Shown here piece after piece: positions 1 to 9,243 of a stretch of 64,000 bases of DNA (its first letter is position 1; every line of letters starts with the position of its first letter). Position numbers and translations under genes: made by a program. Origin of the DNA: Pelagibacteraceae bacterium (lineage in GTDB: Bacteria; Pseudomonadota; Alphaproteobacteria; Pelagibacterales; Pelagibacteraceae). The DNA lies in NCBI GenBank assembly GCA_018402735.1, contig JAGYIF010000003.1, forward strand, positions 1-64,000, written 5' to 3'. The notes beneath the pieces are model-generated. The model saw nothing but the letters and a program-made list of their open reading frames with translations, searched no databases and was not told the origin of the DNA.

Positions 1-2077
1 TTTGCCAACTAAATTTTTTAGTAAATTTGTGATTCATTGTTTTTTTTATCATATAATCTCCAACAACTTTAGAATTAAATCTTTCTAAAGATGCTTTCTT
101 TCCATTTTTTGCAATTTCAATTCTTTTAGAAGGGTTGTTTTTATAAAAGTAAATTTTTTTAATTAAATCATTAACATCTTTGTAAAACACTGCTTCATTT
201 GAATTTATAATTTCATTTAATTTAGTTTTCTTATCAATAAACGTTAACACTCCATTACCCATAAGTTGAGCTATACGATCGCTACTATAATACTTTTTTG
301 ACGGGCCTCTACTTAAATTTAATCCCATGCTGCAGTCACTAAGTTTTTCTAAAAATTTACTACCCCAGACTGGTTGTTTATTTTTTAGTCCGTAAAAATC
401 AAAAACTATATTTTTTGACTTTTTTATAAGTGAGTTTAAAAAAATTTCTCGCTCATCGAATTTATATTTTTTTAAAACTCCTCTATGGACACCATGACTC
501 ATTGCGAAAAATAAGTCTTTTGAAGGCTTATTATTATAAACCTCTAGTGTTTCAAAAGATTCATCGGTAGGATTTGGAATAAAATATGCATTATGTAATT
601 TCGGCGATATACAATCTGGTGATGTTGTTAAGAAAGTAGCGTCAATCACATTTGCAAACTTATTAATTCTTTGAAAATTTTTATAATAATCTGGTCCGCC
701 AGGAATAATTGGGTCTAGAAACCACTGACAAATTTTTACATTATTAATTTTTTTTAAGGTGTTTATTGTATCAATTTTTATAGCATCAGCATGACCTAGA
801 ATGATAATATCAGCCTCGAAGTATGTGTGATTTTTAATAATTTTTGCATTTAAAGACTTTGATCCATCTAAATCAAATATGGACTTAGATTGTTGTAAAA
901 TATCTCTATCACTAATATTTAGAACATTATGTCCTAATTTAATCAGTCCTGATGAAATTTTTTTTCCAGTATTAAAATGCAATCTTCCATCAAATCTTTC
1001 GTTGAAATTTGTTATATGTATAATTTTTAGACATTTATTATTAATTTTTTTTGTAAAAGAAGATCTGATATTATCGAGAAATAGTGTTTGCGTTTTTAAA
1101 TCATATTTAAAATTTTTAAAAATATCTAAATGTCTCTTTTTCAAATTTTTTATATTGGAAGCAAGCATCACTAGATTTTTAGCTATCTCTTTAGGAGTAT
1201 TTTTTTTTAAAATAATTGAATTATGATCTATTGTCTCTATCAGACCGCCACTTTTAGAAACAATTGATATACAGCCCCTGCTCGAAGCTTCTATTGGCAA
1301 TCTTCCGAGAGGTTCAGGCCTCACTGAGTTAGCAACTGCTATAGACGCATTTTCATATAACTTTAAAACTTTACTGTTACTAATTTGTCCTAGTTCTTTT
1401 GTATTTTTATTTGCCTGAATTGTTCGTCTATTTTCTGAACCTGCAGATATAGATGCCCACTCTGGAAATTTTTTTAAAAAAATGTTTATTGCATTAAGAT
1501 AAATATCGTACCCTTTATCATGGTTTAATTTACCAACAAAAAGTACAATTTTTTTCTTTATTGGAAATTTACCAATTGTCTTAATGCCAGGATAAAAAAC
1601 AATAAGTGAAGGATTGTCATTAATATTAGTGTCTTTTAAAAACTGGCTTTTAATCCACTGACTTAAAAAAATAACTTTGTCACAATTTTTAGAAATAAAA
1701 TTTCTTTGATTAGGAGTGTGTGAACCTTTTAGAGTAGTGGGATCGTTATGAAAAAAAAGGATAAATTTTTTATTTGGAAATTTTTTTTTTAAATAAATTA
1801 AATATTCAGGCCGATTATGTATTTCTACTAAAGTATTAACATTATTATCTATAAAAGACTCAATTGATTTTATATAAGAGCTATTAGTGAACAGTCTTGC
1901 TTTTTTAATCGGGTGAAAAATATTTTTATCCATAGGATCGTTGATCTCAGAGCCAAAGATAACTGTAGATTTTTTATATCTTGAGTATTTTAGATGAGAA
2001 TTTACTAATATAGAAACAGCACCAGCCCTATGTTTGTTATATAATTCTTTAAATGGAAGTATAATTATAATTTTCAT
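1..2077 (-). CDS. Two-domain glycosyltransferase (GT4-like plus CgeB-like), 3' end off window
   Basis: The ORF track misses this gene because its stop lies beyond the left edge. Reading back from ATG at 2077 gives 692 codons with no stop. Residues about 1-335 look like a GT-B glycosyltransferase of family 4: a segment VEIHNRPEY near 84, then VLFVGKLNHDKGYD near 178, and an E-x7-E nucleotide-sugar motif (E255, E263 in PEPLGRLPIEA). Residues about 350-692 form a second GT-B unit resembling CgeB/Glyco_trans_1_2 proteins (HITNFNERFDGR near 354, SSDRIAQLMGNGVLTF near 598). It starts 3 nt after the tatD stop with no clear ribosome site, which suggests reinitiation. It probably builds a surface polysaccharide or glycolipid. 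The sugar and acceptor cannot be read from sequence, and neither can the C-terminus. Confidence 0.8.
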   Translation of the reverse strand, partial: MKIIIILPFKELYNKHRAGAVSILVNSHLKYSRYKKSTVIFGSEINDPMDKNIFHPIKKARLFTNSSYIKSIESFIDNNVNTLVEIHNRPEYLIYLKKKFPNKKFILFFHNDPTTLKGSHTPNQRNFISKNCDKVIFLSQWIKSQFLKDTNINDNPSLIVFYPGIKTIGKFPIKKKIVLFVGKLNHDKGYDIYLNAINIFLKKFPEWASISAGSENRRTIQANKNTKELGQISNSKVLKLYENASIAVANSVRPEPLGRLPIEASSRGCISIVSKSGGLIETIDHNSIILKKNTPKEIAKNLVMLASNIKNLKKRHLDIFKNFKYDLKTQTLFLDNIRSSFTKKINNKCLKIIHITNFNERFDGRLHFNTGKKISSGLIKLGHNVLNISDRDILQQSKSIFDLDGSKSLNAKIIKNHTYFEADIIILGHADAIKIDTINTLKKINNVKICQWFLDPIIPGGPDYYKNFQRINKFANVIDATFLTTSPDCISPKLHNAYFIPNPTDESFETLEVYNNKPSKDLFFAMSHGVHRGVLKKYKFDEREIFLNSLIKKSKNIVFDFYGLKNKQPVWGSKFLEKLSDCSMGLNLSRGPSKKYYSSDRIAQLMGNGVLTFIDKKTKLNEIINSNEAVFYKDVNDLIKKIYFYKNNPSKRIEIAKNGKKASLERFNSKVVGDYMIKKTMNHKFTKKFSWQ

Positions 2078-2080
2078 ATA

Positions 2081-2848
2081 CTAAATATTAAAAGCTTTAA
2101 AAAAATTTTCAGATGTTTTTATTCCAACCTCATCTAAGCTAATATTTTTTAATTTTGAAACTTTTTGAGCTACATAAATAACATTCTCAGGTGAATTTTT
2201 TTTACCTCTATATGGATCTGGTGACAAATATGGAGAATCAGTTTCAATTAACATACGATCTATTGGGACATATTTTACAACGTCTTGTAACTCTATAGTA
2301 TTTTTAAAGGTTATAATGCCACTAAAGGAAATATAACACCCCAAATCTAGCAGTGATTTAGCAAATTTTAAATTCCCAGTAAAACAATGAATTAAGAATC
2401 TTGTATCATTATTTTTTGAATTATTTTTAATAATGCTCAAAGTTTCATCGTCAGCATCTCTCGTGTGAACTATTATAGTAGCATTATCCTCTTTTGCGTA
2501 TTTAATATGTGTTTCGAAAAGATCGATTTGTCTACTCATGTGTTCTTTTGAACGAAAGAAATCTAATCCTGTTTCACCATAAGCAATATTCCTATTATTT
2601 TGATTATATAATTTTTTAATTTCGCCATCATTGTCCAAATCTAAGTGTGACTCTGAAGGATGAATTCCTATAGATGAATAGATATTTTGATATTGTTTAG
2701 AAATCTCGCTACACTGAATTGAGGACTTAATATTTGTTCCTATAGTTAAGAGATTTAAAACACCTGCGTCTTTGCATTTCCTTATAATTTCTGGAATATT
2801 ATTATTTAATGGCTCGTAGGTTAAATGACAGTGCGAATCTATAAACAT
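2081..2848 (-). CDS. tatD: TatD-family metal-dependent hydrolase
   Basis: A TIM-barrel metal-dependent deoxyribonuclease/hydrolase of the TatD/YcfH family, 255 aa, the usual length. The metal-site residues are visible in order: H6 and H8 (DSHCH), E92 (GETGLDF), H128 (VHTRD), H154 (HCFTG) and D204 (ETDSPY). The family shows 3'-5' nuclease activity and is linked to DNA repair or quality control, but the precise substrate in bacteria is unsettled. Its start codon overlaps the metG stop by one base, so the two are probably translationally coupled. The metG-tatD order is common in bacteria. Confidence 0.92.
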   Translation of the reverse strand: MFIDSHCHLTYEPLNNNIPEIIRKCKDAGVLNLLTIGTNIKSSIQCSEISKQYQNIYSSIGIHPSESHLDLDNDGEIKKLYNQNNRNIAYGETGLDFFRSKEHMSRQIDLFETHIKYAKEDNATIIVHTRDADDETLSIIKNNSKNNDTRFLIHCFTGNLKFAKSLLDLGCYISFSGIITFKNTIELQDVVKYVPIDRMLIETDSPYLSPDPYRGKKNSPENVIYVAQKVSKLKNISLDEVGIKTSENFFKAFNI

Positions 2849-4350
2849 TAAATATGCTTTTTAAATAATAGTCCTGGCATAGTTAACTCAGTATTACTTT
2901 CAAGATTTTTGCTAATGAGATCAATTGATATATTTTCTTTTGCAATTCCTATACAAGATAAAAATTTTTCTGATTTTGTAGGCATAATCGGATGTAGTAA
3001 AACAAAAATATTTTTTAAAGCATTGAGAGCTAAGTAAAGAATAGTCCCTACTCTATTGTCAAAATTCTTAATTTTTGCCCATGGTTCTTCATCGTTAACA
3101 TATTTATTAATTTTTGAAGAGTAAGCAACTACTTCTCTAACGTAATTATGTATTTCCAAATTATCCATAATTTTTTTTAGTAAATCAGGTGAGATTCGCA
3201 GCAAGTCCGACTCTTCTTTTGTTAATTTAGCATCCGGGACTTTATTGTTAAAATGCTTATTAATTAAAGTAAAAATTCTTTGACTTAAATTACCAATATT
3301 ATTAGCCAAATCACTATTTATACAATTTTTCAAATTATCAGTATTAATTTTTCCATCCAAGCCATAAATAACTTCTTTCATCAAGTAGTACCTAATTTCA
3401 TCAAGCCCAAATTCATCTATAATTTCAATTGGATCTAAAATATTTCCCTTAGATTTTGACATTTTTTCATCACCAGAAAGAATCCATCCATGACCAAAAA
3501 CTTTTTTTGGCAAAGGAATATCTGCTGCCATTAAAAAAGCTGGCCAATAAACTGCATGAAATCTTAAAATATCTTTACCAATTATATGAATATCGGTAGG
3601 CCAAAACGATTTTTTATCGAAAAAGTCTGCTGCGGTAAGATAATTGGTTAAAGCATCTAACCACACATACATAATATGTTTATCATTACCTGGAACTGGA
3701 ATGCCCCAATCAAAAGTAGTTCTTGATATTGATAGATCTTTCAAACCACTTTTTACAAAGCTAATGACTTCATTTTTTCTTGATTCTGGCTGTATAAAAT
3801 TAGGATTTTTTTCATAGAAAGTGAGTAATGGCTGTTGAAATTCAGATAATTTAAAAAAAAAAGACTCTTCCTCAACCCAATCAACAATACTACCAGTTGC
3901 GCGACAAATTTTTTTACCATTCTCTAAGTTTTCAATTTCTTCTTCAGAATAATAAGCCTCGTCAGAAACAGAATACCATCCACTATATTTTGATAAATAT
4001 ATTTTATTATTTTTTTCCAAAATTTTCCAAAGTTTCTGCACAGTTTCAACATGTCTTGTTTCAGTTGTTCTAATAAAGTCAGTATTACTTAAATTTAACT
4101 GTTTTGTTAAATCTAAAAAAACCTTAGATATTTTGTTGCAAAAGTCTATTGGTGATAAATTTTCTTTTATTGCTGACTTTTGAATTTTTTGTCCATGTTC
4201 GTCTGTACCAGTTAAGAATTTAACATCATAACCTTCAAGTCTTTTGTATCTAGCAATAACATCTGCAGATATACTTGAGTATGCATGACCCATATGTGGT
4301 TTGGCTGATGGGTAATAAATTGGTGTAGTTATATAAAAACTTTTTTTCAA
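2848..4350 (-). CDS. metG: Methionyl-tRNA synthetase
   Basis: Class I aminoacyl-tRNA synthetase that charges tRNA-Met in the cytoplasm. It shows the HIGH-type signature PHMGH at residues 18-22 and KMSKS at 296-300. At 500 aa it is the short form without the C-terminal EMAPII-like tRNA-binding domain. The region that carries zinc-binding cysteines in E. coli-type enzymes reads YSGWYSVSDEAYY here, without the cysteine knuckle, as in other short MetRS forms. The gene lies directly after holB (adjacent stop and start) and overlaps tatD by one base, inside a probable rpmF-plsX-holB-metG-tatD operon. Confidence 0.97.
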   Translation of the reverse strand: MKKSFYITTPIYYPSAKPHMGHAYSSISADVIARYKRLEGYDVKFLTGTDEHGQKIQKSAIKENLSPIDFCNKISKVFLDLTKQLNLSNTDFIRTTETRHVETVQKLWKILEKNNKIYLSKYSGWYSVSDEAYYSEEEIENLENGKKICRATGSIVDWVEEESFFFKLSEFQQPLLTFYEKNPNFIQPESRKNEVISFVKSGLKDLSISRTTFDWGIPVPGNDKHIMYVWLDALTNYLTAADFFDKKSFWPTDIHIIGKDILRFHAVYWPAFLMAADIPLPKKVFGHGWILSGDEKMSKSKGNILDPIEIIDEFGLDEIRYYLMKEVIYGLDGKINTDNLKNCINSDLANNIGNLSQRIFTLINKHFNNKVPDAKLTKEESDLLRISPDLLKKIMDNLEIHNYVREVVAYSSKINKYVNDEEPWAKIKNFDNRVGTILYLALNALKNIFVLLHPIMPTKSEKFLSCIGIAKENISIDLISKNLESNTELTMPGLLFKKHI

Positions 4351-5265
4351 TTAAGCTACCTTTTTAATAATATTTATTGCCGAAACAACATCAGCATTAA
4401 ATTTTAAAATTTCATTGATAGTTTTGGTAAATTTTTCGTATAACTTAAAAATTTTTTTATTTGGTGTAAAACTTTTATTATAAAAAATATTTTTTGCAAA
4501 CTCGGCAGCAAAAATTAAAGAATTACGATCCTTATTTTTCTTAAAATCATTTAAACAATAAAAAATAATATCAATTGGAGATGAGTTGGTTAAAGAATTG
4601 TCCACTAGGTACTTAATTCTATTTAGTTTAGAACCTTGAGTATCAAACCTATTAAATATGTCGAAATTATTAAAATCATATATGTCAAAATCATGTAAAA
4701 TTTTTTTAAATACTGTATTCTTTTCTGTTTCTGACATTTTAAGATTCATTTTAAAACACCTTGAAAGAATTGTGCTACTAATAATTTCATTTGAGTTTCT
4801 AGTTAAGAAAAAATAAGTGTTAGCAGGAGGTTGTTCTAATATTTTCAATAAGGAATTTGAGGCATTAACATTTAGATCTTCCACATTAAAAATACATATA
4901 AACTTCGGTCTTTCTTCAAGAGCACTGTATGAACAAAAATTTATTATATCTCTTATCTGATCAATGCTAATATTTTGCGATTTATCTAACTTTTTAACAA
5001 TTCTGATATTTGGTAGCTCATTATTAGCTATTTTGTTAATAACCTCAATGCTTTCAAGTGTGTAAGAATTTAGGTAATTTTTTTGTTGTTGTAAATTAAG
5101 TTGAATAAAATTTAAAAAATGTAACAAAAAAATTTTTTTACCAATGCCCTTTTCGCCTGAAAACAAAATTGAATTTGGTAAATTTTTTGAAAAAAATAAA
5201 TCTTTTATAAACACAAAATGCTTATTATAAGCATGTAGATTAGGATTTATATTATTCATTCTCAA
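4351..5265 (-). CDS. holB: DNA polymerase III delta' subunit-like clamp-loader protein
   Basis: AAA+ protein of 304 aa with a Walker A motif GEKGIGKK at about 37-44 and the clamp-loader segment LLKILEQPPANTYFFL near the middle. The family delta' subunit opens and loads the beta sliding clamp as part of the gamma complex. The C-terminal third is weakly conserved. The ORF overlaps the end of plsX by 14 nt. A start at the third codon (ATG at 5259) is also possible and would shorten the overlap to 8 nt. tmk, which often precedes holB in alphaproteobacteria, is not present here. Confidence 0.85.
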   Translation of the reverse strand: MRMNNINPNLHAYNKHFVFIKDLFFSKNLPNSILFSGEKGIGKKIFLLHFLNFIQLNLQQQKNYLNSYTLESIEVINKIANNELPNIRIVKKLDKSQNISIDQIRDIINFCSYSALEERPKFICIFNVEDLNVNASNSLLKILEQPPANTYFFLTRNSNEIISSTILSRCFKMNLKMSETEKNTVFKKILHDFDIYDFNNFDIFNRFDTQGSKLNRIKYLVDNSLTNSSPIDIIFYCLNDFKKNKDRNSLIFAAEFAKNIFYNKSFTPNKKIFKLYEKFTKTINEILKFNADVVSAINIIKKVA

Positions 5266-6268
5266 TATTTGACTTAATTCTTTTAATTAAATTTCCTCTT
5301 AAAATTTTTGCTGAAAGTTTTATAGAATAGTAAAAAGCTAATGCATCTGCACCGCCATGACTTTTAATTACCGGACTATTTAGACCAATAAAAATTCCAC
5401 CGTTATACTTTCTAGGATCTAAACTTTTCTTAATTTTCTTAAATAGAAAATAACTGACTAGGTAGCAAAATTTACCATATAAATTATTTGAAAAAATATT
5501 TTTTATTTCGTTCGTAATATAATTTGCAGTTCCTTCGGCAGTTTTTAAAGCTATATTACCAGTAAAACCATCAGTAATTATAATGTCAACATCACCATTT
5601 TTAATTTCATTTCCTTCAATATAGCCATGAAATGAAAAGTTATTTTTTTGATTTACAAGTTTGTTAAAGGAAGTTTTTAGCTCCTCGTGCCCTTTTACCT
5701 CTTCGGATCCAACATTTAATAAAGCTAGAGTTGGATTGGATTTATCAAAAATGACCTTGTAGAGTTCTGCACCAATTTTAGAAAACTGTAGATAGTTTTT
5801 TTCATTAAATTCTATATTTGCTCCTAAGTCTAAAAAAATACTCGTTCCTTTAAAATTTGGCCAAAGACCTGCTATAGCCGGTTTATCTACTCCCTCTATC
5901 ATTTTAATTAATAGTTTAGATATAACTAATAAAGCACCGGTGTTTCCTGAGGAGATTATGAGATCTGATTCGTTATTTTTTACGCTTTCAATAGCTTTCC
6001 ACATACTGCTATCCTTGCCAACTTTTATAGCATCTCTTACAGAGTTTTTATTTTCAATTTTTGTTTCACAATTGATTATTTTGTAATTATTTTCTGAAGT
6101 TATTCCAAATTTTTTTAAAGAATTGTTTACAGGATCAGCTTGTCCATAAATATTAAAAAAAATATTTTTATCTTCTTTTAAAAATAAAGATATTCCCTCA
6201 ATTATTTTGTCCGGGGAATTGTCGCCGCCCATTGCATCAATAGCAATGATGTGTTCAATGCTGGGCAT
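5252..6268 (-). CDS. plsX: Phosphate acyltransferase PlsX
   Basis: Converts acyl-ACP to acyl-phosphate, the first step of the PlsX/PlsY route to phosphatidic acid. The N-terminus IAIDAMGGDNSPDKII is the family hallmark. Later segments ISSGNTGALL and VIITDGFTGNIALK also match, and the length of 338 aa is normal. The gene follows rpmF by 11 nt, the classic rpmF-plsX pair linking ribosome and lipid synthesis. The partner acyltransferase plsY lies at 37815-38384 in this window. fabH, often next to plsX, is replaced here by holB. Confidence 0.96.
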   Translation of the reverse strand: MPSIEHIIAIDAMGGDNSPDKIIEGISLFLKEDKNIFFNIYGQADPVNNSLKKFGITSENNYKIINCETKIENKNSVRDAIKVGKDSSMWKAIESVKNNESDLIISSGNTGALLVISKLLIKMIEGVDKPAIAGLWPNFKGTSIFLDLGANIEFNEKNYLQFSKIGAELYKVIFDKSNPTLALLNVGSEEVKGHEELKTSFNKLVNQKNNFSFHGYIEGNEIKNGDVDIIITDGFTGNIALKTAEGTANYITNEIKNIFSNNLYGKFCYLVSYFLFKKIKKSLDPRKYNGGIFIGLNSPVIKSHGGADALAFYYSIKLSAKILRGNLIKRIKSNIENE

Positions 6269-6279
6269 AGTTAGGTATA

Positions 6280-6459
6280 TTAAACTTTTGGCTTAAAAAT
6301 TTGCTTTCCATTATACATGCCAGTCTTCGCGTCAACATGGTGTGGAAGCCTAAATTCACCACTTTTTTTATCTTCAATGATATTCTTAAATATAGCAGAT
6401 CTATGAGATCTTCTCATTCCTTTTCTTGATTTGGATGTCTTACGCTTTGGAACGGCCAT
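6280..6459 (-). CDS. rpmF: 50S ribosomal protein L32
   Basis: A 59-codon gene below the cut-off of the ORF track, found by translating the reverse strand between plsX and the BamE-like gene. It begins [19 protein letters not shown], the invariant N-terminus of bL32, and later has [15 protein letters not shown]. No zinc-binding cysteines are present, so this is the C-minus form. It ends 11 nt before the plsX start and probably heads the plsX-holB-metG-tatD transcript. The start is ATG at 6459, the only sensible choice. Confidence 0.96.
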   Translation of the reverse strand: MAVPKRKTSKSRKGMRRSHRSAIFKNIIEDKKSGEFRLPHHVDAKTGMYNGKQIFKPKV

Positions 6460-6490
6460 ATTTTATTTTTTTTAAATAATCGTTTTTAAA

Positions 6491-6541
6491 TATCAATATC
6501 CCAATTAAAATCAATATAATAGTTATATTTCTATCAATATC
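6491..6541. repeat. Direct repeats in the rpmF/bamE divergent region
   Basis: The 10-mer TATCAATATC occurs exactly twice (6491-6500 and 6532-6541), 41 bp apart or about four helical turns. The core TCAATAT occurs a third time at 6511-6517. The copies lie in the 125-nt region between divergent rpmF and bamE-like genes. They could be binding sites for a regulator or a chance product of AT-rich sequence. No regulator is identifiable. Confidence 0.35.
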
Positions 6542-6573
6542 TAATAACATGAATATTAATTATAAATTTGGTA

Positions 6574-6579
6574 TATAAT
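6574..6579 (+). promoter_or_regulatory. -10 box for the BamE-like gene, implying a leaderless mRNA
   Basis: A perfect TATAAT sits 5 nt before the ATG at 6585, so transcription would start at or next to the A of the start codon. There is no Shine-Dalgarno sequence in front of the ATG. No good -35 box is seen at the right distance. The call rests on one hexamer in AT-rich DNA and is tentative. Confidence 0.35.
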
Positions 6580-6584
6580 TTTGT

Positions 6585-7043
6585 ATGAATATCAAAAATT
6601 ATACCACAATTATACTAGCTTCTTTTTTCTTATTTTCTTGTAGCTTGAAGGAAAATAGCAAAGTTCATGGATTGCTTAACTTAGAAAAAAGACAGGAATT
6701 ATTAAAAGTTGGATATACAAATCAGAACGACGTAATTGCTGAATTTGGAGAAACATTGCTTAAAGAATATCCTGAAGAGAATTTATGGGCTTACATAGAG
6801 GTTGTGGAAAAAAAAAATATTTATGGAAAAAAAGAAATGTTAAAGAATAATCTACTACTTCTTGAATTTAACTCTAAGGGCATTCTGGAAAACAAAGAGT
6901 TTCTAGATAATAAAAATTTTAAGAACATAAAGTTTGATAATAGCATAACTCAAGGTTTGGCTATTAACGAAACATTTAGCAAAAAGTTCTTTAGCAGCGT
7001 AAGAAAAAGATTAGATAATAAAGTCAAATCTCTCGAACAATAA
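6585..7043 (+). CDS. bamE: BamE/SmpA-like outer-membrane lipoprotein
   Basis: Predicted lipoprotein of 152 aa. A hydrophobic signal segment (TTIILASFFLFSC) ends in a lipobox with the acylated Cys at about residue 19. The mature part has the BamE-like segment RQELLKVGYTNQNDVIAEFGE, which resembles the family motif at the first helix and turn. BamE stabilises the BamA-BamD complex that inserts beta-barrel proteins into the outer membrane. A SmpA/OmlA gene divergent from rpmF-plsX is a common alphaproteobacterial arrangement and supports the call. The C-terminal half is poorly conserved. The upstream region suggests a leaderless transcript. Confidence 0.75.
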   Translation: MNIKNYTTIILASFFLFSCSLKENSKVHGLLNLEKRQELLKVGYTNQNDVIAEFGETLLKEYPEENLWAYIEVVEKKNIYGKKEMLKNNLLLLEFNSKGILENKEFLDNKNFKNIKFDNSITQGLAINETFSKKFFSSVRKRLDNKVKSLEQ

Positions 7044-7058
7044 AAAACTTTTTTATTG
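7038..7058. terminator. AT-rich inverted repeat between convergent genes
   Basis: CAATAAAAAA and TTTTTTATTG form perfect 10-nt arms around a single C, spanning the bamE stop codon and the gap before the hppA stop. With a realistic 3-nt loop it is still a 9-bp hairpin with a run of T on either strand. This could act as a weak bidirectional terminator for the two convergent genes. Confidence 0.4.
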
Positions 7059-7065
7059 ATAAAAA

Positions 7066-9168
7066 TTATCCAGCAATAATTGCTAATAGCAATAAAGCAA
7101 CTATATTTGTAATTTTAATCATAGGGTTTACAGCTGGACCAGCGGTATCCTTGTACGGGTCTCCGACAGTGTCTCCGGTAACAGCTGCTTTGTGAGCTTC
7201 TGAACCTTTTCCACCAAAATGACCATCTTCAATATATTTTTTTGCATTATCCCAAGCTCCACCACCAGCTGTCATCGAGATTGCTAAGAACAATCCTGTA
7301 ACAATAACTCCCAGTAGCATTGCTCCTAGAGCTGAAAGTGCAGCAACCTGTCCGGCAAAAGATAAAATAACATAATACAAAACAATCGGTGACAAGACTG
7401 GTAACATAGAAGGAATAATCATTTCCTTAATTGCAGCTTTTGTTAAAATATCTACACACTGTCTATAATCAGGTTTTTGCGTCCCCTTCATAATTCCAGG
7501 CATTTTTTTAAATTGTCTTCTTACTTCATTAACAACTGCTCCGCCCGCTCTGCCTACGGCTTGCATGCCCATTGATGCGAATAAGTATGGTAATAATCCA
7601 CCAATCAAAAGTCCAACAACAACATATGGATTTGAAAGATCAAAAGTCACCACGACACCTTTAAGTGAGGAACCGGCTTGAGCTGAAAAATGTTTAATGT
7701 CTTCAGTATAAGCGGCAAACAAAACTAAAGCTCCCAAACCTGCAGAACCGATTGCGTATCCTTTTGTTACAGCTTTAGTAGTATTTCCAACTGCATCGAG
7801 AGCATCAGTAGTTTTTCTAACACTTTTTGGCAATTTTGACATTTCAGCAATACCACCAGCATTATCAGTAACTGGGCCATAAGCATCTAAAGCAACAACC
7901 ATTCCAGTTAAAGCCAACATTGTAGTTACAGCAATAGCAATACCATAAAGACCAGCAATTAAATTAGTAGAAACAATCCCAACAACAATAATTAAAGCTG
8001 GAATTGCTGTTGCCTCCATAGAAATCGCAAGACCTTGAATTACGTTTGTTCCGTGTCCAGTAGTTGAAGCTTTTGCAACTGATTGAACAGGTCTATAATT
8101 TGTTCCTGTATAATATTCTGTTATCCAAATAAGAAGACCGGTGATAACCAATCCTATAACACCACAAAGGTACAAGCTCATTCCTGTGAATTGTAATCCC
8201 TTTAAAGAATAAACTTTAGTCAGACCAATAACGTAATCAGTAACAGGATAAAGCACTATTAAAGACAAAATTGCAGATACTAAAAAACCCTTATAAAGAG
8301 CGCCCATAATATTTTTACTTTTTCCTAATTTTACAAAAAAAGTTCCAATGATTGATGTTAATAAGCAAGCACCACCGATGCTTAATGGATAAATCATCAT
8401 GCCCATATCATTTTGAAAAAATATAGAAGACAAAACCATTGTAGCGACAATAGTCACTGCATAAGTTTCAAATAAATCTGCAGCCATACCAGCGCAGTCA
8501 CCAACGTTATCACCTACATTATCTGCAATAACTGCTGGGTTTCTAGGATCGTCTTCAGGAATCCCTGCTTCGACTTTTCCAACTAAGTCTGCCCCAACGT
8601 CTGCGCCTTTTGTAAATATTCCTCCGCCCAATCTAGCAAAAATAGAAATTAAAGAAGCACCAAAACCTAGAGCAACAAGAGCATTAACAATTTCTCTCTC
8701 CTCAATTTTAAATTTTAATAGAAAATAATAATAAACAGCAATAGCCAAAAGAGCCAAACCTGCGACTAACATTCCAGTAACTGCTCCAGATTTAAATGCA
8801 ATATTAAGTCCTTGTGCCAACCCTTTTCTAGAAGCTTCTGCAGTGCGCACGTTTGCCTGAACGGAGATCAACATTCCAACATAACCAGCAATACCTGACA
8901 AAGTTGCTCCAATTAAATAACCAAGACCAACCCAAGTGCTAAATAAAAAATAAATTAAAATTAAAACTACGAAACCAACAATAGCAATAGTTTTGTATTG
9001 CCTGTCCAAATATGCTTTTGCACCAATTTGAATTGCAGCAGCTATTTCTTGCATTTTTGCATTTCCCGGACTTGCACTTAAAATTTGTTTACTAGCTATA
9101 AAACCGTAAAGAACTGAAATAATACCGCAACCAATTACAAGATTTAGCACTAAACTTGGACTTAACAT
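7066..9168 (-). CDS. hppA: Membrane H+-translocating pyrophosphatase, K+-independent type
   Basis: A 700-aa integral membrane proton pump driven by hydrolysis of pyrophosphate. Catalytic-loop motifs are intact: [11 protein letters not shown] (190-200), the [19 protein letters not shown] segment, DNAGGIAEM near 435 and [13 protein letters not shown] near the C-terminus. The segment GNTTKA places Lys at position 465. In this family Lys here (rather than Ala) marks the K+-independent subclass. At least a dozen hydrophobic segments are visible. It follows nusB on the same strand but after a 121-nt gap holding an inverted repeat, and a good ribosome site (AAAGGA) precedes the ATG. It recovers energy from biosynthetic pyrophosphate. 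Confidence 0.97.
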   Translation of the reverse strand: MLSPSLVLNLVIGCGIISVLYGFIASKQILSASPGNAKMQEIAAAIQIGAKAYLDRQYKTIAIVGFVVLILIYFLFSTWVGLGYLIGATLSGIAGYVGMLISVQANVRTAEASRKGLAQGLNIAFKSGAVTGMLVAGLALLAIAVYYYFLLKFKIEEREIVNALVALGFGASLISIFARLGGGIFTKGADVGADLVGKVEAGIPEDDPRNPAVIADNVGDNVGDCAGMAADLFETYAVTIVATMVLSSIFFQNDMGMMIYPLSIGGACLLTSIIGTFFVKLGKSKNIMGALYKGFLVSAILSLIVLYPVTDYVIGLTKVYSLKGLQFTGMSLYLCGVIGLVITGLLIWITEYYTGTNYRPVQSVAKASTTGHGTNVIQGLAISMEATAIPALIIVVGIVSTNLIAGLYGIAIAVTTMLALTGMVVALDAYGPVTDNAGGIAEMSKLPKSVRKTTDALDAVGNTTKAVTKGYAIGSAGLGALVLFAAYTEDIKHFSAQAGSSLKGVVVTFDLSNPYVVVGLLIGGLLPYLFASMGMQAVGRAGGAVVNEVRRQFKKMPGIMKGTQKPDYRQCVDILTKAAIKEMIIPSMLPVLSPIVLYYVILSFAGQVAALSALGAMLLGVIVTGLFLAISMTAGGGAWDNAKKYIEDGHFGGKGSEAHKAAVTGDTVGDPYKDTAGPAVNPMIKITNIVALLLLAIIAG

Positions 9169-9184
9169 AAATTGTTCCTTTATA

Positions 9185-9243
9185 TTTTGTTGATTTTAAA
9201 AAAAAATCATACATGCCAAAGATGACAAGCTAAATCAACAAAA
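9185..9243 (-). promoter_or_regulatory. 12-bp inverted repeat in the hppA leader
   Basis: TTTTGTTGATTT (9185-9196) and AAATCAACAAAA (9232-9243) are perfect reverse complements separated by 35 nt. The pair fills most of the 121-nt gap upstream of hppA and ends just before its ribosome site. It could be an operator pair or a long-loop RNA hairpin in the leader. A TATGAT hexamer lies inside the loop on the minus strand but has no good -35 partner. Confidence 0.4.

Noticed and set aside
879-1226. 115-aa plus-strand ORF in the track
   Set aside because: It lies wholly inside the minus-strand glycosyltransferase frame, is rich in Phe/Leu/Ile from reverse-reading AT-rich codons, and matches no family.
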